A DNA stretch of 64,000 nucleotides from Microcyclospora pomicola (taxonomy: Eukaryota > Ascomycota > Dothideomycetes > Capnodiales). The notes under the pieces are model-generated. The model saw nothing but the letters and a program-made list of their open reading frames with translations. It was not told where the DNA came from and searched no databases. Each line of letters begins with the position of its first letter. Within the stretch, counting starts at the first letter, position 1. The stretch lies in contig NHNY01000001.1 of assembly GCA_002786065.1 (NCBI GenBank), positions 992,001 to 1,056,000 on the forward strand, read 5' to 3'. The translations under genes and the position numbers were made by a program. Shown here in pieces: positions 44,831 through 56,474 of this stretch.

Positions 44831-45705
44831 ATGAACCACACTCCGCAAGCTTGGGGACGAGTACGCTCACATTCTGCCCTCTCCACTAACGACCTTTCAA
44901 ACTGACCATCTACCAGCCCCGCGACGATGTCTACGGTGCCTACAATCACGGCTACCTCCCCGCCACCCACCACAACCCCACCACGCACACGCAATCCCCC
45001 GTCGTGACCGGAACGTCGGTGCTGGCGGTCAAGTTCAAGAGCGGCGTGGTCATCGCAGCCGACAATCTCGCCTCATATGGCTCGCTCGCCCGCTTCACCG
45101 ACGTGCACCGGCTCAAGCCCTTCAACCGCAAGGCGATCGTGGGCTTCGGCGGCGACGTGTCTGACATGCAATACCTCGACCGACTGCTACAGAGCCTGAA
45201 CGTGCAGGAGAACTACGGTGGCAGCGCCGCCGCGGACGACGAGGACGACGATGGCAAAGCCCTGATGAGCGCCAAGAACCTGCACGCCTACCTGGCCAAG
45301 GTGATGTACAAGCGACGGACCGACATGAACCCGTTGTGGAACGCGCTGCTGATCTGCGGCCTCGACGAGCACAACAAGCCCTTCCTCGCCTCGGCCGATC
45401 TGCTCGGCACCACCTTCAGCTCGCCGACGCTTGCAACAGGTTTCGGTGCACATCTCGCGCAGCCCATCATGCGGCGGACGGTCCCCGATGAGGCGGCGGC
45501 GGCAGCGTTGGACAAGGCGACTGCGGTGGAGTTGGTCAAGGAGTGCATGAAGGTGTTGTTCTACAGAGACGCGAGGAGTATGAACGAGTACAGCATCGCG
45601 GTCGTGGATGAGAACGGCGTGGAGCTCAAGCAGAAGGAGAAGCTGGAGAACCAGTCCTGGGCATTTGCAGATCGCATAAAAGGATATGGCACCCAGACCG
45701 TATAG
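44831..45705 (+). CDS. PRE4: 20S proteasome subunit beta-7
   Basis: Exons 44,831-44,860 (30 bp) and 44,917-45,705; the intron has GTACGC and ACCAG ends. The product is 272 residues. A short propeptide-like N-terminus (MNHTPQAWGR, then a His/Pro-rich stretch) leads to PVVTGTSVLAVKFKSGVVIA, AADNLASYGSLARF, GDVSDMQYLDRLL, RRTDMNPLWNALLICG, FSSPTLATGFGAHLAQP and DRIKGYGTQTV. These match yeast Pre4 (systematic beta-7) closely. It is a non-catalytic beta-ring subunit next to beta-1, and its C-terminal arm helps form the caspase-like site. The acidic insert AAADDEDDDGK near residue 90 is a common variable loop. Confidence 0.95.
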
Positions 45706-46313
45706 AGGAGTTGATGATGCGCTGGGAGTGCTGGTCGCCTGATGGGCATGTACTATAGCTCTTGCGTCTGGCCGGTCTGTTTTGGCAGTACCGTAACATG
45801 CTGTTATCGAAGGCGGACACAGCGGACACAAGAAGCACGTAAGGTATCCAGTGACAAAACCACATGCTTTGGCATGATGTATGAATTTCTAGTAGACTCC
45901 ACGTTGCCATGATCATCGAACTACGAAGCAGAAGTCTAAAATGCATCAACCCCCGCACAACCTTGCCATCGATATGCTGCCAAAACCTGAGCTGGCAAAA
46001 CGTAAACGCAACGGAAGAAGAGTGACGCGAAACCCCAATAGCAGATGTGGAAACGTGGCGATTCCCCATATCCGATGCCGAACCCAGAAGTCACGGAACA
46101 TACTTCCACCCTCACGCCATGATCAGACGATCGCAACCAATGGTGATGATATCGGCCATCAGTGGCATCGCACGAGCAGCGAGCATCGCGGCTCGGCAGC
46201 ATCGCGGTCTCCTTGGGGAGGGTATTCTTGGCGGATCCATCTGATCGTCGTTTGGCGTGGCGGTCGTGGAGGTTCCGGACGAAGTACAAGTGCAAAAGAT
46301 GAACGAAGCCCTC
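45706..46313. other. Convergent intergenic spacer
   Basis: Lies between the 3' ends of PRE4 and eIF3j. Open frames on both strands are short and overlap without coding character. Confidence 0.5.
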
Positions 46314-47217
46314 TCACATAAAATCACCGCTGTGTCTTGTTAGCTTATTGGGCTCGACCTTGAAGATTATCAAGGATTTTGACTCACTCATCCAATCCGT
46401 CGTCATCGTATGCCATGGTATCGGCCGCTCGCGACACGTCTCGGCTCGCGTTGAGCGTGACTTTGCTTTTGGCGGCTTTGGACTTCTTGCCACCTTTCTC
46501 TGCGGCCTTCTCCTCGCGCAGCTTCTCGTTACTGAGTGTCGTCACGCCACTCGCGACTTTCTTCATCTGGTCTGACGTGAGATCTTTGCAGATCTGCTTG
46601 GCAAACTCCTGCGCGAAAGACGGGTATCCAGCTTTCTTCGCATTCTGGAGAAGAAGGGGCACAAGGGTTTCACGCATCTTTTGGAAACCCGCCACGCCAG
46701 CGGGGTTGAAGAGTTTCATGGCACTGAGGTCGATCGCGTCGCTGGGATTACTGCCCTCAACCACCGTGACCTTTTTCTCGCCACGAGAGTTGGAGAGCAT
46801 GCCAACAGTGCTACCGCTGCCGAACAGATCCTCGGCGTTCTTGAGATCTGCCGCTTTCTCAGACTCGCGGAGGCGTGCGCGTCTATCCGCCTCGTTCTCC
46901 TCCTCGTCACTGCTCTCTTCACCCTCCTCCTCCATCTTCCGGCGCAGTGCCGCTTGACGCTTCTCCTCTATCCGCTGGGTCTTGCTCTTCTTCGCGGCTT
47001 TAGCCTCGGCTTCTGCCTTGGCCTTCTCTTCGGCGGCCTTCTTGGCCTTTTCGCGCTCGACTTCGGAATCTTCCTGGTCCATCCAGTCGTCGAGGATCTC
47101 TTCCTCGCCTTCTTCATCGTCGAACTTTCCGGGGCGACGAGCGATGACGGGTGGGGAAGAAGGAGGGGTGCTATCGGACTCCTCGTCCCAGGAGGACGTG
47201 GCCTTGGAGGGGGCCAT
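46314..47217 (-). CDS. HCR1: Translation initiation factor eIF3 subunit j
   Basis: Two exons: 46,388-47,217 and a tiny terminal exon at 46,314-46,329; the 58-bp intron has GTGAGT, a perfect GCTAACA branch site and ACAG. The product is 281 residues. The intron also reads open for only one more codon and then stops, so a naive call would end two codons into exon 1's continuation. The spliced version restores the family's C-terminal GDFM ending. The N-terminus is acidic (EILDDWMDQEDSE), then a Lys/Glu/Ala coiled coil runs about 55-125, and the conserved eIF3j core follows (DLSAMKLFNPAGVAGFQKMR, LVPLLLQNAKKAGYPSFAQE). It is a loosely bound eIF3 subunit that works in the 40S decoding centre and in recycling. 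Confidence 0.93.
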
Positions 47218-48234
47218 GATTGCTATCGCGCTCGTGAGAGGTGGTGCAAGATCGCTGAGAGATGCGATTGAGCGCGATATGGCTGGGTGGGAGGCTCGGT
47301 GTGGTGAACGCGTGAGTAGACGACCAGAAAAGCAGGATTCCGAGTGTGTCCAGGTCGGGCAGCAAAGGGAGTGTTATATTATCGTGAGTCAAATGAGCAG
47401 TGGGGGACCCGCACCTGGCGCCACACATCACTTTGCAGTAGTATGACGGCTAGACCCGGGTAGGCCTGATCGACGATGCACGACACAGCAGATTCATGCA
47501 CGTGGCCTGTTAAATGAAAACATTGCAAACACGAAAATTTATCGCTTCAGCCAGCACATCGAACGGCTATACGCAATGCCGTAACAGTGTATATCTGAGG
47601 TTTCGTTGCCTCGTGACCATTATGCCCAGCTGAGCCAGTGCTATAGATTTTGGTAGTGGCTTTCAGCTGAGGTGGAAAAGCCTTTTATGGAGATCTATTG
47701 GTCCAGGGGTCATCTTAGCACGTACACATGGCCGTGGCTTTCCCTCGTACTTGATATTGACAGTCGAGTATCTTCAGTCAAGTTCTACATGGTGCAGCAC
47801 TAGTACGCCCCCTGGATGACAGCTGGTCGCAGAACTTCCAGCACGCGTAAGATTTGACTTTTCAAGCTGATCTATGAGTATGGTCAGAGTATACTCGGCG
47901 GAGAGGTAGATCGTTTGCGAAGTCGTTTTTAACATGAGACGGACCATGTTAATCCTTACATCACTCATCGAAGGAGAGGTGCCCTTGGGTATCAGTACAT
48001 ATAGCAGGAAAGGCATTTGCATGTGATGAAGCACTTGCAGTTGAATTGAGCCAATGGCGATTCAAGCATGACGTGATCGTAAAACCGCTGATTTCAGTTG
48101 TAACCCCACCATAAACATAAATGTAGAGGGATAAAAATTGTGGTATTGAGGTGGAATCTGAAGTCGAATGCTAATTTCAATATCCAAACCTCTGCGAGCA
48201 TAAGTCGTCTGGCCTGATCGAAGGACTGCTCAAA
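47218..48234. other. Divergent intergenic region (1 kb)
   Basis: Between the eIF3j and MRI1 starts. No gene is supported. A GAAAATTTATC-type AT-rich stretch lies near 47,535 and another at 48,115-48,145. Confidence 0.5.
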
Positions 48235-49459
48235 ATGGTGCTCGAGGCTATCCGTTATGTACCTGGTCGTCTACAGATCCTCAATCAGCTCAAGCTGCCA
48301 CATCAAGAGGAATACGACGAGATCAAGAACTCGGAGGATGGCTGGCATGCGATCAAGGAGATGCGGACTCGCGGCGCGCCCGCTATTGCCATTGTCGCGG
48401 CTCTTGCATTAGCAGTCGAGCTCACCCATACCAAGACCTCGGAACATGCTGCTGAGGTTGCTGCATTTATCGTTGAAAAGCTGGACTACTTGGTCACCAG
48501 CCGACCGACTGCCGTCAATTTGGCTGATGCCGCGAGGAAGTTGAAAAAGGTTGTAGAGGCTGTGGCGAAAGAAGACAAGAATGACGGTGCTTCCGTCAAG
48601 AAATGGTATTGCGATGCAGCCGAGCAAATGCTTGTAGATGATGTTTCTGACAACATGGGCATTGGCAAATATGGAGCCGAATGGATCGTGAAGCAAGCCG
48701 GAAGTGAAAAGGTCAGCGTGCTTACTCACTGCAATACTGGGTATGTGATTCCTTTCGTACAACTTTCACGAACGTTATGAAGCTTACGATTCCAGGTCTC
48801 TTGCTACTGCTGGATACGGCACTGCTCTTGGAGTGATTCGTTCGTTACATGCTGATGGCGCACTCAAGCGCGCTTTCTGCACCGAGACCAGACCTTACAA
48901 CCAAGGCTCAAGGCTGACGGCGTTTGAGCTTGTCCACGATAACATCCCCGCCACTCTCATTACTGATTCAATGGCATCCGCCTTGCTCCGCTTAAAAGGT
49001 GCTTCGGAAAGAATTGCTGCCATTGTGGTTGGCGCGGATCGTGTAGCCGCCAACGGAGACACCGCCAACAAGATCGGCACCTACCAACTTGCGATCACGG
49101 CCAAGTTCCACGGGGTCAAATTCCTCGTCGCCGCGCCTAGGACAACGATCGATCTGGACACGAAGTCGGGCGCCGACATTACAATCGAGGAGCGCCCAGG
49201 TGTAGAAATGACCATGATCAAGGGTCCTACATTCGATGGAGTGGACTTTAATCCCGCGAATGTGCAGACTGTGAGCACGGCAACCAAAGGGATTGATGTA
49301 TGGAATCCTGCGTTCGACGTGACACCCGCCGAGCTCATCGACGGGATTATTACAGAAGTTGGCGTAGTGGAGAAAGGATCAGACGGAAAATTCGACTTGA
49401 CGCTTGCTATGGAAGCACACAATGAGAGCATCAAACCATCCACCATTGGTGGATTATAG
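48235..49459 (+). CDS. MRI1: Methylthioribose-1-phosphate isomerase
   Basis: Exons 48,235-48,740 and 48,796-49,459; the 55-bp intron has GTATGT and TCCAG ends. The product is 389 residues. It converts 5-methylthioribose 1-phosphate to methylthioribulose 1-phosphate in the methionine salvage pathway. Family blocks are complete: [38 protein letters not shown] (across the splice), [16 protein letters not shown] with the catalytic Cys nearby (FCTETRP), [20 protein letters not shown] with the catalytic Asp, and FNPA...WNPAFDVTP. The fold is shared with eIF2B alpha/beta/delta, but these motifs separate it from the translation factors. Confidence 0.95.
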
Positions 49460-49992
49460 TCGTTTTAGATAATCGGATCGTGGTCCGTCATGGAGTTTGA
49501 AGCGCGTGGATAAAACAAAGACGAGAATTCCTCAAGTTCAACCTGAGGACCGGGTACGATGCTTCGTAGCTCGAAAAATTAGGCAGGGCAAAACCAGATA
49601 GCGAAACATCCCTGCATCGTGATTCTGGTAGTCTTCAAATCTGCAAGTGGCGCCCGATACTGGTAGCTCTTCTTCAGAACACTTCTGGCCCCCAGCCTTG
49701 GAGTCTGTGGGTTATTCCATTGCTCGACTTGTACCCGACTCTTGTGAAGGGTAAAGCGCAAGCGCTACTCGCGCGAGCTTTCGATATCATCTTGACAACC
49801 AGAGCAAGCAGAATTGTGTCCTTGTCGATGTGATGGATCCTCCATCTGATCAACATTTGCTTTGACATCTGCGCACACATGGATCATCACGTCAGATGAC
49901 AGGGTTCGCGCATCATCTCGAGAGTGGTGCAACATCAGAAAGCGACACTACACTGCTACGTGCTCGCACATCCAGCGGCTCTGCATACACTT
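49460..49992. other. Convergent intergenic spacer
   Basis: No gene is seen. It holds the 3' ends of MRI1 and the small coiled-coil gene. Confidence 0.5.
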
Positions 49993-50286
49993 TCAGCTCT
50001 CTTTCGAGCTCGTAGCGCTAGTCCTAGCACCTTCGGCCTTTACCCTCTGCGACTCCTGCTGTTGGTGCTCAGCCTGTGCAAGCAACGCCTCAATCTTGGC
50101 TTCCATGCTGCTCAGTTGGTTTTCTAGTGCAGTAGCAGTGCGTTCGCCTTTGGCGAGCTCTTGGAATGCCTGGGTGAATCAGAAGCTGAATGCGGTTGAA
50201 GAGTGATTGGCGGTTAGAGCCCATACCTTGACAAGATCTGCATCACCAGCCCCGTTCGACGATGCAGTTGGTTTGTCTGGTGCCAT
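49993..50286 (-). CDS. Small conserved-looking coiled-coil protein (78 aa)
   Basis: Two exons: 50,227-50,286 and 49,993-50,169; the 57-bp intron has GTATGG and CCCAG ends and splices in frame between codons. It encodes MAPDKPTASSNGAGDADLVK followed by a helix AFQELAKGERTATALENQL and SSMEAKIEALLAQAEHQQQE, then a short basic tail. The helix has heptad-spaced Leu/Ala/Ile from residue 21 to about 60, so it should form a coiled coil. Size and layout recall small adaptor or chaperone subunits, but I do not recognise the family. Clean splice sites, a balanced frame and its place between real genes support it as a gene. Confidence 0.65.
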
Positions 50287-50985
50287 TATTGTCTTCAGAA
50301 CTCAAATACTTGAGCGGACGTTTCGCTCGTAAGGGTTGATCAGTAGCAGCTGCATGCGCGGTGAAGTTGTAGTGGTGATAGACGATGTCTTAAAGGGGAT
50401 TCTCCTCCGCGCCGGAGAACTATTTCGAGGACAAACCCAAACCTTCTTTGGAATCTCTGCTCTCTCGCCCAACGTGCTTGCTGATGAACAACCTTTCGCT
50501 TATCATCAGTCATGGAGTCGCACGGTCAATGTGATTCCAGCACAAAGCGAAGCGTCGCACCCGAGGCTGACAGCATTGGCTAAATGCGTAGTCCAACGGT
50601 TCTGAATTCAAAATCATGAGTCGGTCGAACGCCCACGCTGGGTACTCCAGAGCCACTTATGTCGTTAGGTCTAGTCGTTGATTCCCAATGCACATGCTCA
50701 GTCGAGGCCGAGGAAGAGATTGATTCCACATGTTCAGACTACTGATCGCGGAAGGACTACGGCTTTGGTATGGTCGCCGAAGGCTTGTAATCTGCTGTTT
50801 GAACTTTGAACCCGCATATGTGTTGGATATGCATTGCAGATCCCATCCTTGGTCCCCAAATCGTTATGTCTTGTCTCTGACCGAGGGAGAAGATCGAGCT
50901 GGCATCACTACAAAAGCTATGAGGGTGGTTCATTCCCATTTCCTCCATACCAGTTTTCGTACCTTCATACCACGGCGAGATCGAC
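50287..50985. other. Divergent intergenic region
   Basis: 700 bp between the small coiled-coil gene and the DUF3176-type gene. No feature is recognised. Confidence 0.5.
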
Positions 50986-53036
50986 ATGTCTGACAATCAA
51001 GTTCTTGTCAGTCCGGTGCTTGACGATGTGTATGAACGGGATACGAACAGCGCAGACTCTACGACTAAACGACAATGCACTGAGAAAGTCGTGACAACAT
51101 CAACTGTCCAGTCCCAAGGGGAGAGCGACAGTCTCATGAGCCAAGATGGCATCGATGGGACACCCCGAGTGCCTCAAGGACGACTGTTCACGCTGTTTCT
51201 CTGCTGGCTGCCCGAGCTTGTGGCTTCGATATTATCAATCGGAGCCCTGATCAGTATGGTTGCGGTGCTCATCGTTTACACCGGTCACTCTCTTACGAAT
51301 CTGCACCTGCCCAAATCTCTTACACTCAACGGTGTCATTGCTGCGATCACGACTATCAGCAAAGCTTGCATGATGATGCCTGTCTGTTCAGGGTTGATGC
51401 AAGAGATGTGGCTCTTCTTTGCGAGCGAGGCCAAAAAACAATCGTCTGGCAGTCGACTAGTGGATATCGATCGATTCGCAAGCGCCTCTAGCGGTGTCTG
51501 GGGAAGTTCCATCTTCTTGGTCCACGCTCGCGGCAAAAGGTAATCGTGTCTAAGTAATTGTCCACGGCCCTCACTAATGCGTCGTGTTACCAGGATCGTC
51601 GCTTCTCTTGGATGCTTGATTGTCATTTTATCGCTGGCTTATGATACCTTCACGCAGCAGTTGATAACGATCAGAATTCTGCCAGTTCAGAACCCGAGCA
51701 GCATTATTTCTCCTGGCAATCTTCCACGAAGTGAAGTGTATATCGGCAATGAGGGTAGGAACATAAGTGAGTCAGAGTCTGCCTAACATCATTGGCAGTG
51801 TCTGACACCACTCGACAAGCATATGACAATGGCGTGCCACTGGACGTGATATCTGCGATGTACAGTGGCATCCTCGGTGCGAATATCCAGCCTCTTCTGG
51901 CATATTGTCCTACGGGGAATTGCACATTCCCTCTGACTCCCTCCATGGCTGTCTGTGGGGCCTGCGTCAATTCAAGCTACACTGTCGAGGCAGACTGTGC
52001 GGTCGATACCACCGCCAACAGTACTGAGTACCCTCCAGGGCTCGATGAACCCGAGTACTGCAACTACACATTCCCCTCGGGCTCGAACACAACTTTGTGG
52101 AACTTCGGCTCCGAGGTCGCTCCAGATCACGATCTGACAAACGTGACGGCCTTCACGATCACGCCTGGAACTCAAGGCTTCTTCAACGGGAGCTCGAACG
52201 ATCGCCTATACATCATGAACGCCGACCTCTTTGGCATAGCATACGAGCATGATCCATTTGCAGGTATTGAAGCAGAAGGTATCCTAGATGCACTACCAGA
52301 CGCCCCATTATCCCACACAGAATGCGCGTTGTGGATGTGTGTTCAGGTATACAACACTACGGTGAACTCCTCCATTCAGGTCAATCAACCGCCTCTGATA
52401 TTCGATAAAGCTGAAAACTTTCAATTTGAATCACTACCTAGTGATATCGACCCGCATGCGCAAACCTCCTTCCAAGTCTCTTCCGATGCCCTTGTGGATC
52501 TGCGGGCATTTATAGAATCCAGGATAAGCGGTTCTGTCTACATTGGACTTGTTGACGAACAATTCAGCTGGGACAGCGATCTAGTCTTCAGTATCTGGAA
52601 CGCCACAACGGATCCAGACATATGGATCTCGAATCTCGCATTAGCCCTAACTAATGTCGTGCGCACCAACAGCCCTTCGATTCGGGACGAGTACGTTGGC
52701 ACTCCCTTGCTTCCGATTATCGAGATTCAATGGCCATGGATCATTTATCCTGCCGCACTGGTGCTCTTGTCGAACGTCTTCTTCATTGCTGTGCTCATAC
52801 GTACATCTCACACTCCCGAGATAGGCAGCTGGAAAGGAAGCTTGCTTACGATGCTGCTTTTCGATGTGGGCCCGAAAGTTCGGAAGGTTGCGCAGAACTA
52901 CTCGGGTGCGACCGAAGGCCTTGCGACGGCCGTGGGGGAGATGAAGATCAAACTCGTGCCCGGGAATGGTCTTGTAGGGACTTTCTACGCTGTAGGGGAA
53001 GTGGAGCCAGAGACCAATCTCACGGCGAAGCAATGA
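50986..53036 (+). CDS. DUF3176-type fungal membrane protein
   Basis: Exons 50,986-51,539, 51,594-51,754 and 51,799-53,036. The second intron (44 bp, GTAGGA donor) also has an alternative in-frame GTGAGT donor 12 bases later, but that would leave only 32 bp. The product is about 650 residues. A disordered N-terminus is followed by a membrane segment (about residues 70-100, LPELVASILSIGALISMVAV) and the family block (LTLNGVIAAITTISKACMMM, then FASASSGVWGS). A further segment follows (IVASLGCLIVILSLAY). A long outside domain with many N-glycosylation sites and paired cysteines (CPTGNCTFP, CGACVNSS) follows, then a last membrane segment (IIYPAALVLLSNVFFIAVLI) and a short cytosolic tail. The function of this family is unknown; it is expanded in Pezizomycotina. 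Confidence 0.85.
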
Positions 53037-53411
53037 TCTCACATCCACAGATCACGAATCATATCCATCTCCAATGATATGTTCTTCAGATTATGCCCGT
53101 CCACGGTGGTGCTCGCAGAAATGACCTCTTTGCTACAGGGCTATAAAGCATTGTCGTTGGGTCCGACCAAACCATTGCTTTTCTGCACGCGATTAGACAC
53201 GAAGACAATCAAACACGTTAGACAGACGTGACAGGAGGCATCTCGGGTAAGCACCACTTGTATTAAGTGATGATATTTCACCGAAGAGAGGTGTGAATGT
53301 CCATAATGAACAACAAACTCACACTCAACAAGAACCCTCCAGAGTTCAGCCACACATATTTACGTCGTTTCCTTATAATCGCTTATCCCTCACGCATATT
53401 AGAGAGTGGCT
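53037..53411. other. Convergent intergenic spacer
   Basis: Nothing recognised beyond the 3' flanks of the neighbouring genes. Confidence 0.5.
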
Positions 53412-55265
53412 TTACATGTGGTAGAATGGATTCTCCGGAGCATAGCCAACCAGCCTGTTTCCAGCATCCGGCCTCAACTTTGGCTCCTTGTAGAACGTCG
53501 GCGCATCCTTGCTCAGCGTCTCAACCTCCTCAAACCCGAACGGCTCGTTGTGCTTGAACTTCGTCAGGTCAAACACACCCCGTGCGTACTCGGGTGCAAT
53601 GCAGTGGATCTGCGCCAGATACTTCTTCTGAATCACGGGATAGTTGACTTTGGAAAGCATCGAGGCGGTGTTGATGTGGAGATTCGTCCGCTGGCTTTCG
53701 GACATGACCCGACGATACAGGTCGCGAGGTTGATCGTATTCGCTGAGTTTGCCCTCGTGGTAGTAATGGCTTTTACGGCTGACCACATTCTCCGAGACTT
53801 TGTATGGCGCTTCGGCGACGGCAGGGCTCACCTTATGTACGAAGCTGTTAGGCGCGTACTGCTTGTTCCCTGAGTGGTTTCCATCGACACGCATCGGGCC
53901 ATCGAAGTTGAGCGAGCTGAGCGAACCAGCCATGAAAGGACAATTGACAGGGACCTGGTGCAGGTTGACGCCGATGCGGTGGTATTGAGCATCGCGATAA
54001 AAGAACATGCGGAACTGGAGCAGCGGATCCGGGGAGTCCTCGACGCCTGGGACCATGCTGCCTGGGGAGAACGCAGCTTGTTCGACATCACGGTGATAGT
54101 TCTCTGGGTTCTTATTGAGGACAAGTCGGCCGAAGTCTTGCATCTACTCGACATGTGATCAGCGGGTGCGAGACAACGATGACGGCAAATTGCACCATCT
54201 TACCGGAAACTGGTCGCGTGGCCAGACCTTGGTCACATCAAACGGATCAAACCCAAGCTTCTCAGCATCTGCATCATTCGGCTGCATGATCTGGACTTTG
54301 GCTGTCCACTCAATTTCGTCCCCACGTTCGATAGCATCCCAAAGTTGCTCCTTGGAGTAATCCGGATTCTCGCCACAGATTCGGATAGCTTCGGTTTGGG
54401 TCAACTGCTTCTGGCCGTGTTTCGCAATGAAGTGGTATTTTATGTATACGAATTGGCCGTCCTTGTTGACCCACTTGAAGGTATGGCATCCGTAACCATG
54501 CTCGTTGATCCAGCCGTCTTAAAATGTTTGGTTAGCACAGTTTCAGATTATAATACTACGCGATTGCTTACCAGGTGTACCATGATCGGAGAAGAACATC
54601 AAGCCGGCATGATTCCCCTCAGGACTGTTTGCAAGAAGATCGAACGTTGCGTCATAGTCGAGCAGGAAGTTCTTCGGGTTGCGTGCCTGGGAGCGAATGA
54701 CGTCCGGACCTTGAATCGGATCTCTACAGAAGAACACAGGGAAGTTGAGGCCAACAATGTCATAGTTGCCCTCTCCCGTGTAGAATTTGATAGCAAACCC
54801 ACGGGGATTGCGAGCTTCATCAGGAAACTCGCGGCCAAGGGTGACGGTGGAAAATCTCATGAAGATTGGGGTCCTCTCGCCTGGACGCTGAAGGAAGTCG
54901 GCTTTGGTAAGGTGAGACACGTCGGCCGTAGGTTCGAAATAGCCAAAAGCTCCACTACCACACGGGTGAACCATGCGCTCAAGGTTCTTGGAGCGGTTGA
55001 AGTGCTGTTGTTTTTGCAAGAGGTGGACATCGCTGACCAGAGGGATACCACCAATGTTCTTGCTATGCTGAACATCAGGGAGTGGAATTCCCTCATTATT
55101 GGTGAATTAAGGGCCATCGTCCTCGCGAATACCACCTTTGTTCACTCCCGAGACTTTGGCGATGATGTCCATTGGGCCTTCATTCGCCGACATCATATGA
55201 GACATCCGGTTGCCTCGCACCTCCCCGCCTGTAATGCTGCGAGCAGCAGTCTTGATTGCGTCCAT
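53412..55265 (-). CDS. Haem catalase with an in-frame stop near its N-terminus
   Basis: Exons 54,572-55,265, 54,204-54,517 and 53,412-54,143; introns 54,518-54,571 (GTAAGC, TAAG) and 54,144-54,203 (GTAAGA, GTAG). The frame would give about 579 residues, but a TAA at 55,107-55,109 falls at codon 53, between GGIREDDGP and FTNNEGIPLPD, where relatives have an aromatic residue. No GT-AG intron removes it in frame. The rest looks sound: catalytic His in ERMVHPCGSGAFGYFE, Asn in NFPVFFCRDP, haem-Tyr block FRMFFYRDAQYHRIG. It decomposes hydrogen peroxide. The sequence FLLDYDATFDLLANSPEGNH marks a divergent fungal catalase branch. The C-terminus (PFYHM) is not a peroxisome tag. It could be a recent pseudogene, an assembly error or a case of recoding. 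Confidence 0.88.
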
Positions 55266-56474
55266 CGTTTTCGATTAGACCTTTGTAGTTGCGGAGACGA
55301 CTTTCATTGAGTAGAGGAAAGCAGTCCTTTAGCCCGATGACACCACCACAACTTATGTATTACCATGAGCCTTGTACTTCCAGATCGCTGACCCATGCCC
55401 CGCGATATGAGAAAGCATCATCACTGTTGAAATCTATGGGGAAAGGGGTGGATGAAGCGGTCATGATGATGATGTGGGCTTTCAGCAATCAACGAAAACC
55501 AATCACACTGTTTCCTCCTCAACCAAGACTCATGGACTGCATGATCGACGTGGTAAATGCTTGCTCTTTGAACGAGTAGCGAGCCACCATTTTTGGAGAA
55601 CCACAATACTCGAATGTCCAGCGGTTCGTCTATGACCCTGGCGCTTCCGAGCGCTCACCAGATATTCTGTTAAGCATATGTCGAATTCTAGTGCTCTTCT
55701 TTGCTTCGCATATCTCGACATCCTCGCGCCGTTGCTATAGTCTTCGGAATAAGGGCAACGACGGAATGCTGCCAAGCGGGGGAGCAGTCGTTGTTGTGTG
55801 TGTCCACGAATGTTGCAAAGACCGTCATGGGTTGCTTCGGCGAGGAGTCCGGTAGTGCACGATCAGATCCACCAAGCTTACATACCTTACGTACCTACAT
55901 TGTTGTAATGACAGGGGTACAGTATTTTAAGCCTGAGGGGCTGTCCAGTTCCCCACCAGGTACTGGCGTCTTGCAGAATATCGAGCAGTCAGGATAGGGC
56001 TCAGAAATCCCTGGAAAAAAGCTTCGGACTGCTAGAGGCTGTGATGTTCAGAATCGTGGACATCCGCTGATCCATGGTGGTCCAGGTGAGGTCTGAAGTT
56101 TGTAGCCAACCAGGTCAATTCGTATGAGAGCTTCAACGCTATCATAGCATCCTGTTTGGTGACCAACAGAAAACTTGATGCTTTTCTTCGACGAGATACT
56201 CATGTCGGTGATTTGATGGAATATGTGTAAATACGACATCCATCTCACGATCCCTCGAATGCAGCCTCATGATGAAGCGTTTGCGGTTCTGGTCGGCATA
56301 CAAAGTCCCGTGTCCGTTGCGGTTCACGAACCGGACCACAGCTCCACTCCGTTCCGCCTTGAAGCTTGATAAGCGGCGACAGTGATATCATGGAGAGTCC
56401 TGTATATGATGAAGCATTGTTGTCTCAGTAGAGATTCTCTTGATGTATATACCCGAACATCGTTCTCAGCAGCC
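55266..56474. other. Divergent intergenic region (1.2 kb)
   Basis: Lies between the catalase and the GGCT-fold gene. Short open frames on both strands show no coding character. The frame of the next gene is open from 56,382. Confidence 0.5.

Noticed and set aside
45187-45831. 214-codon open frame on the minus strand
   Set aside because: Antisense shadow of the proteasome beta-7 gene.
34844-47217. eIF3b and eIF3j as a functional gene cluster
   Set aside because: They are 9 kb apart on opposite strands with unrelated genes between; chance is the simpler reading.
54345-55310. 321-codon open frame on the plus strand
   Set aside because: It is the antisense shadow of the catalase exons, whose motifs are clear on the other strand.
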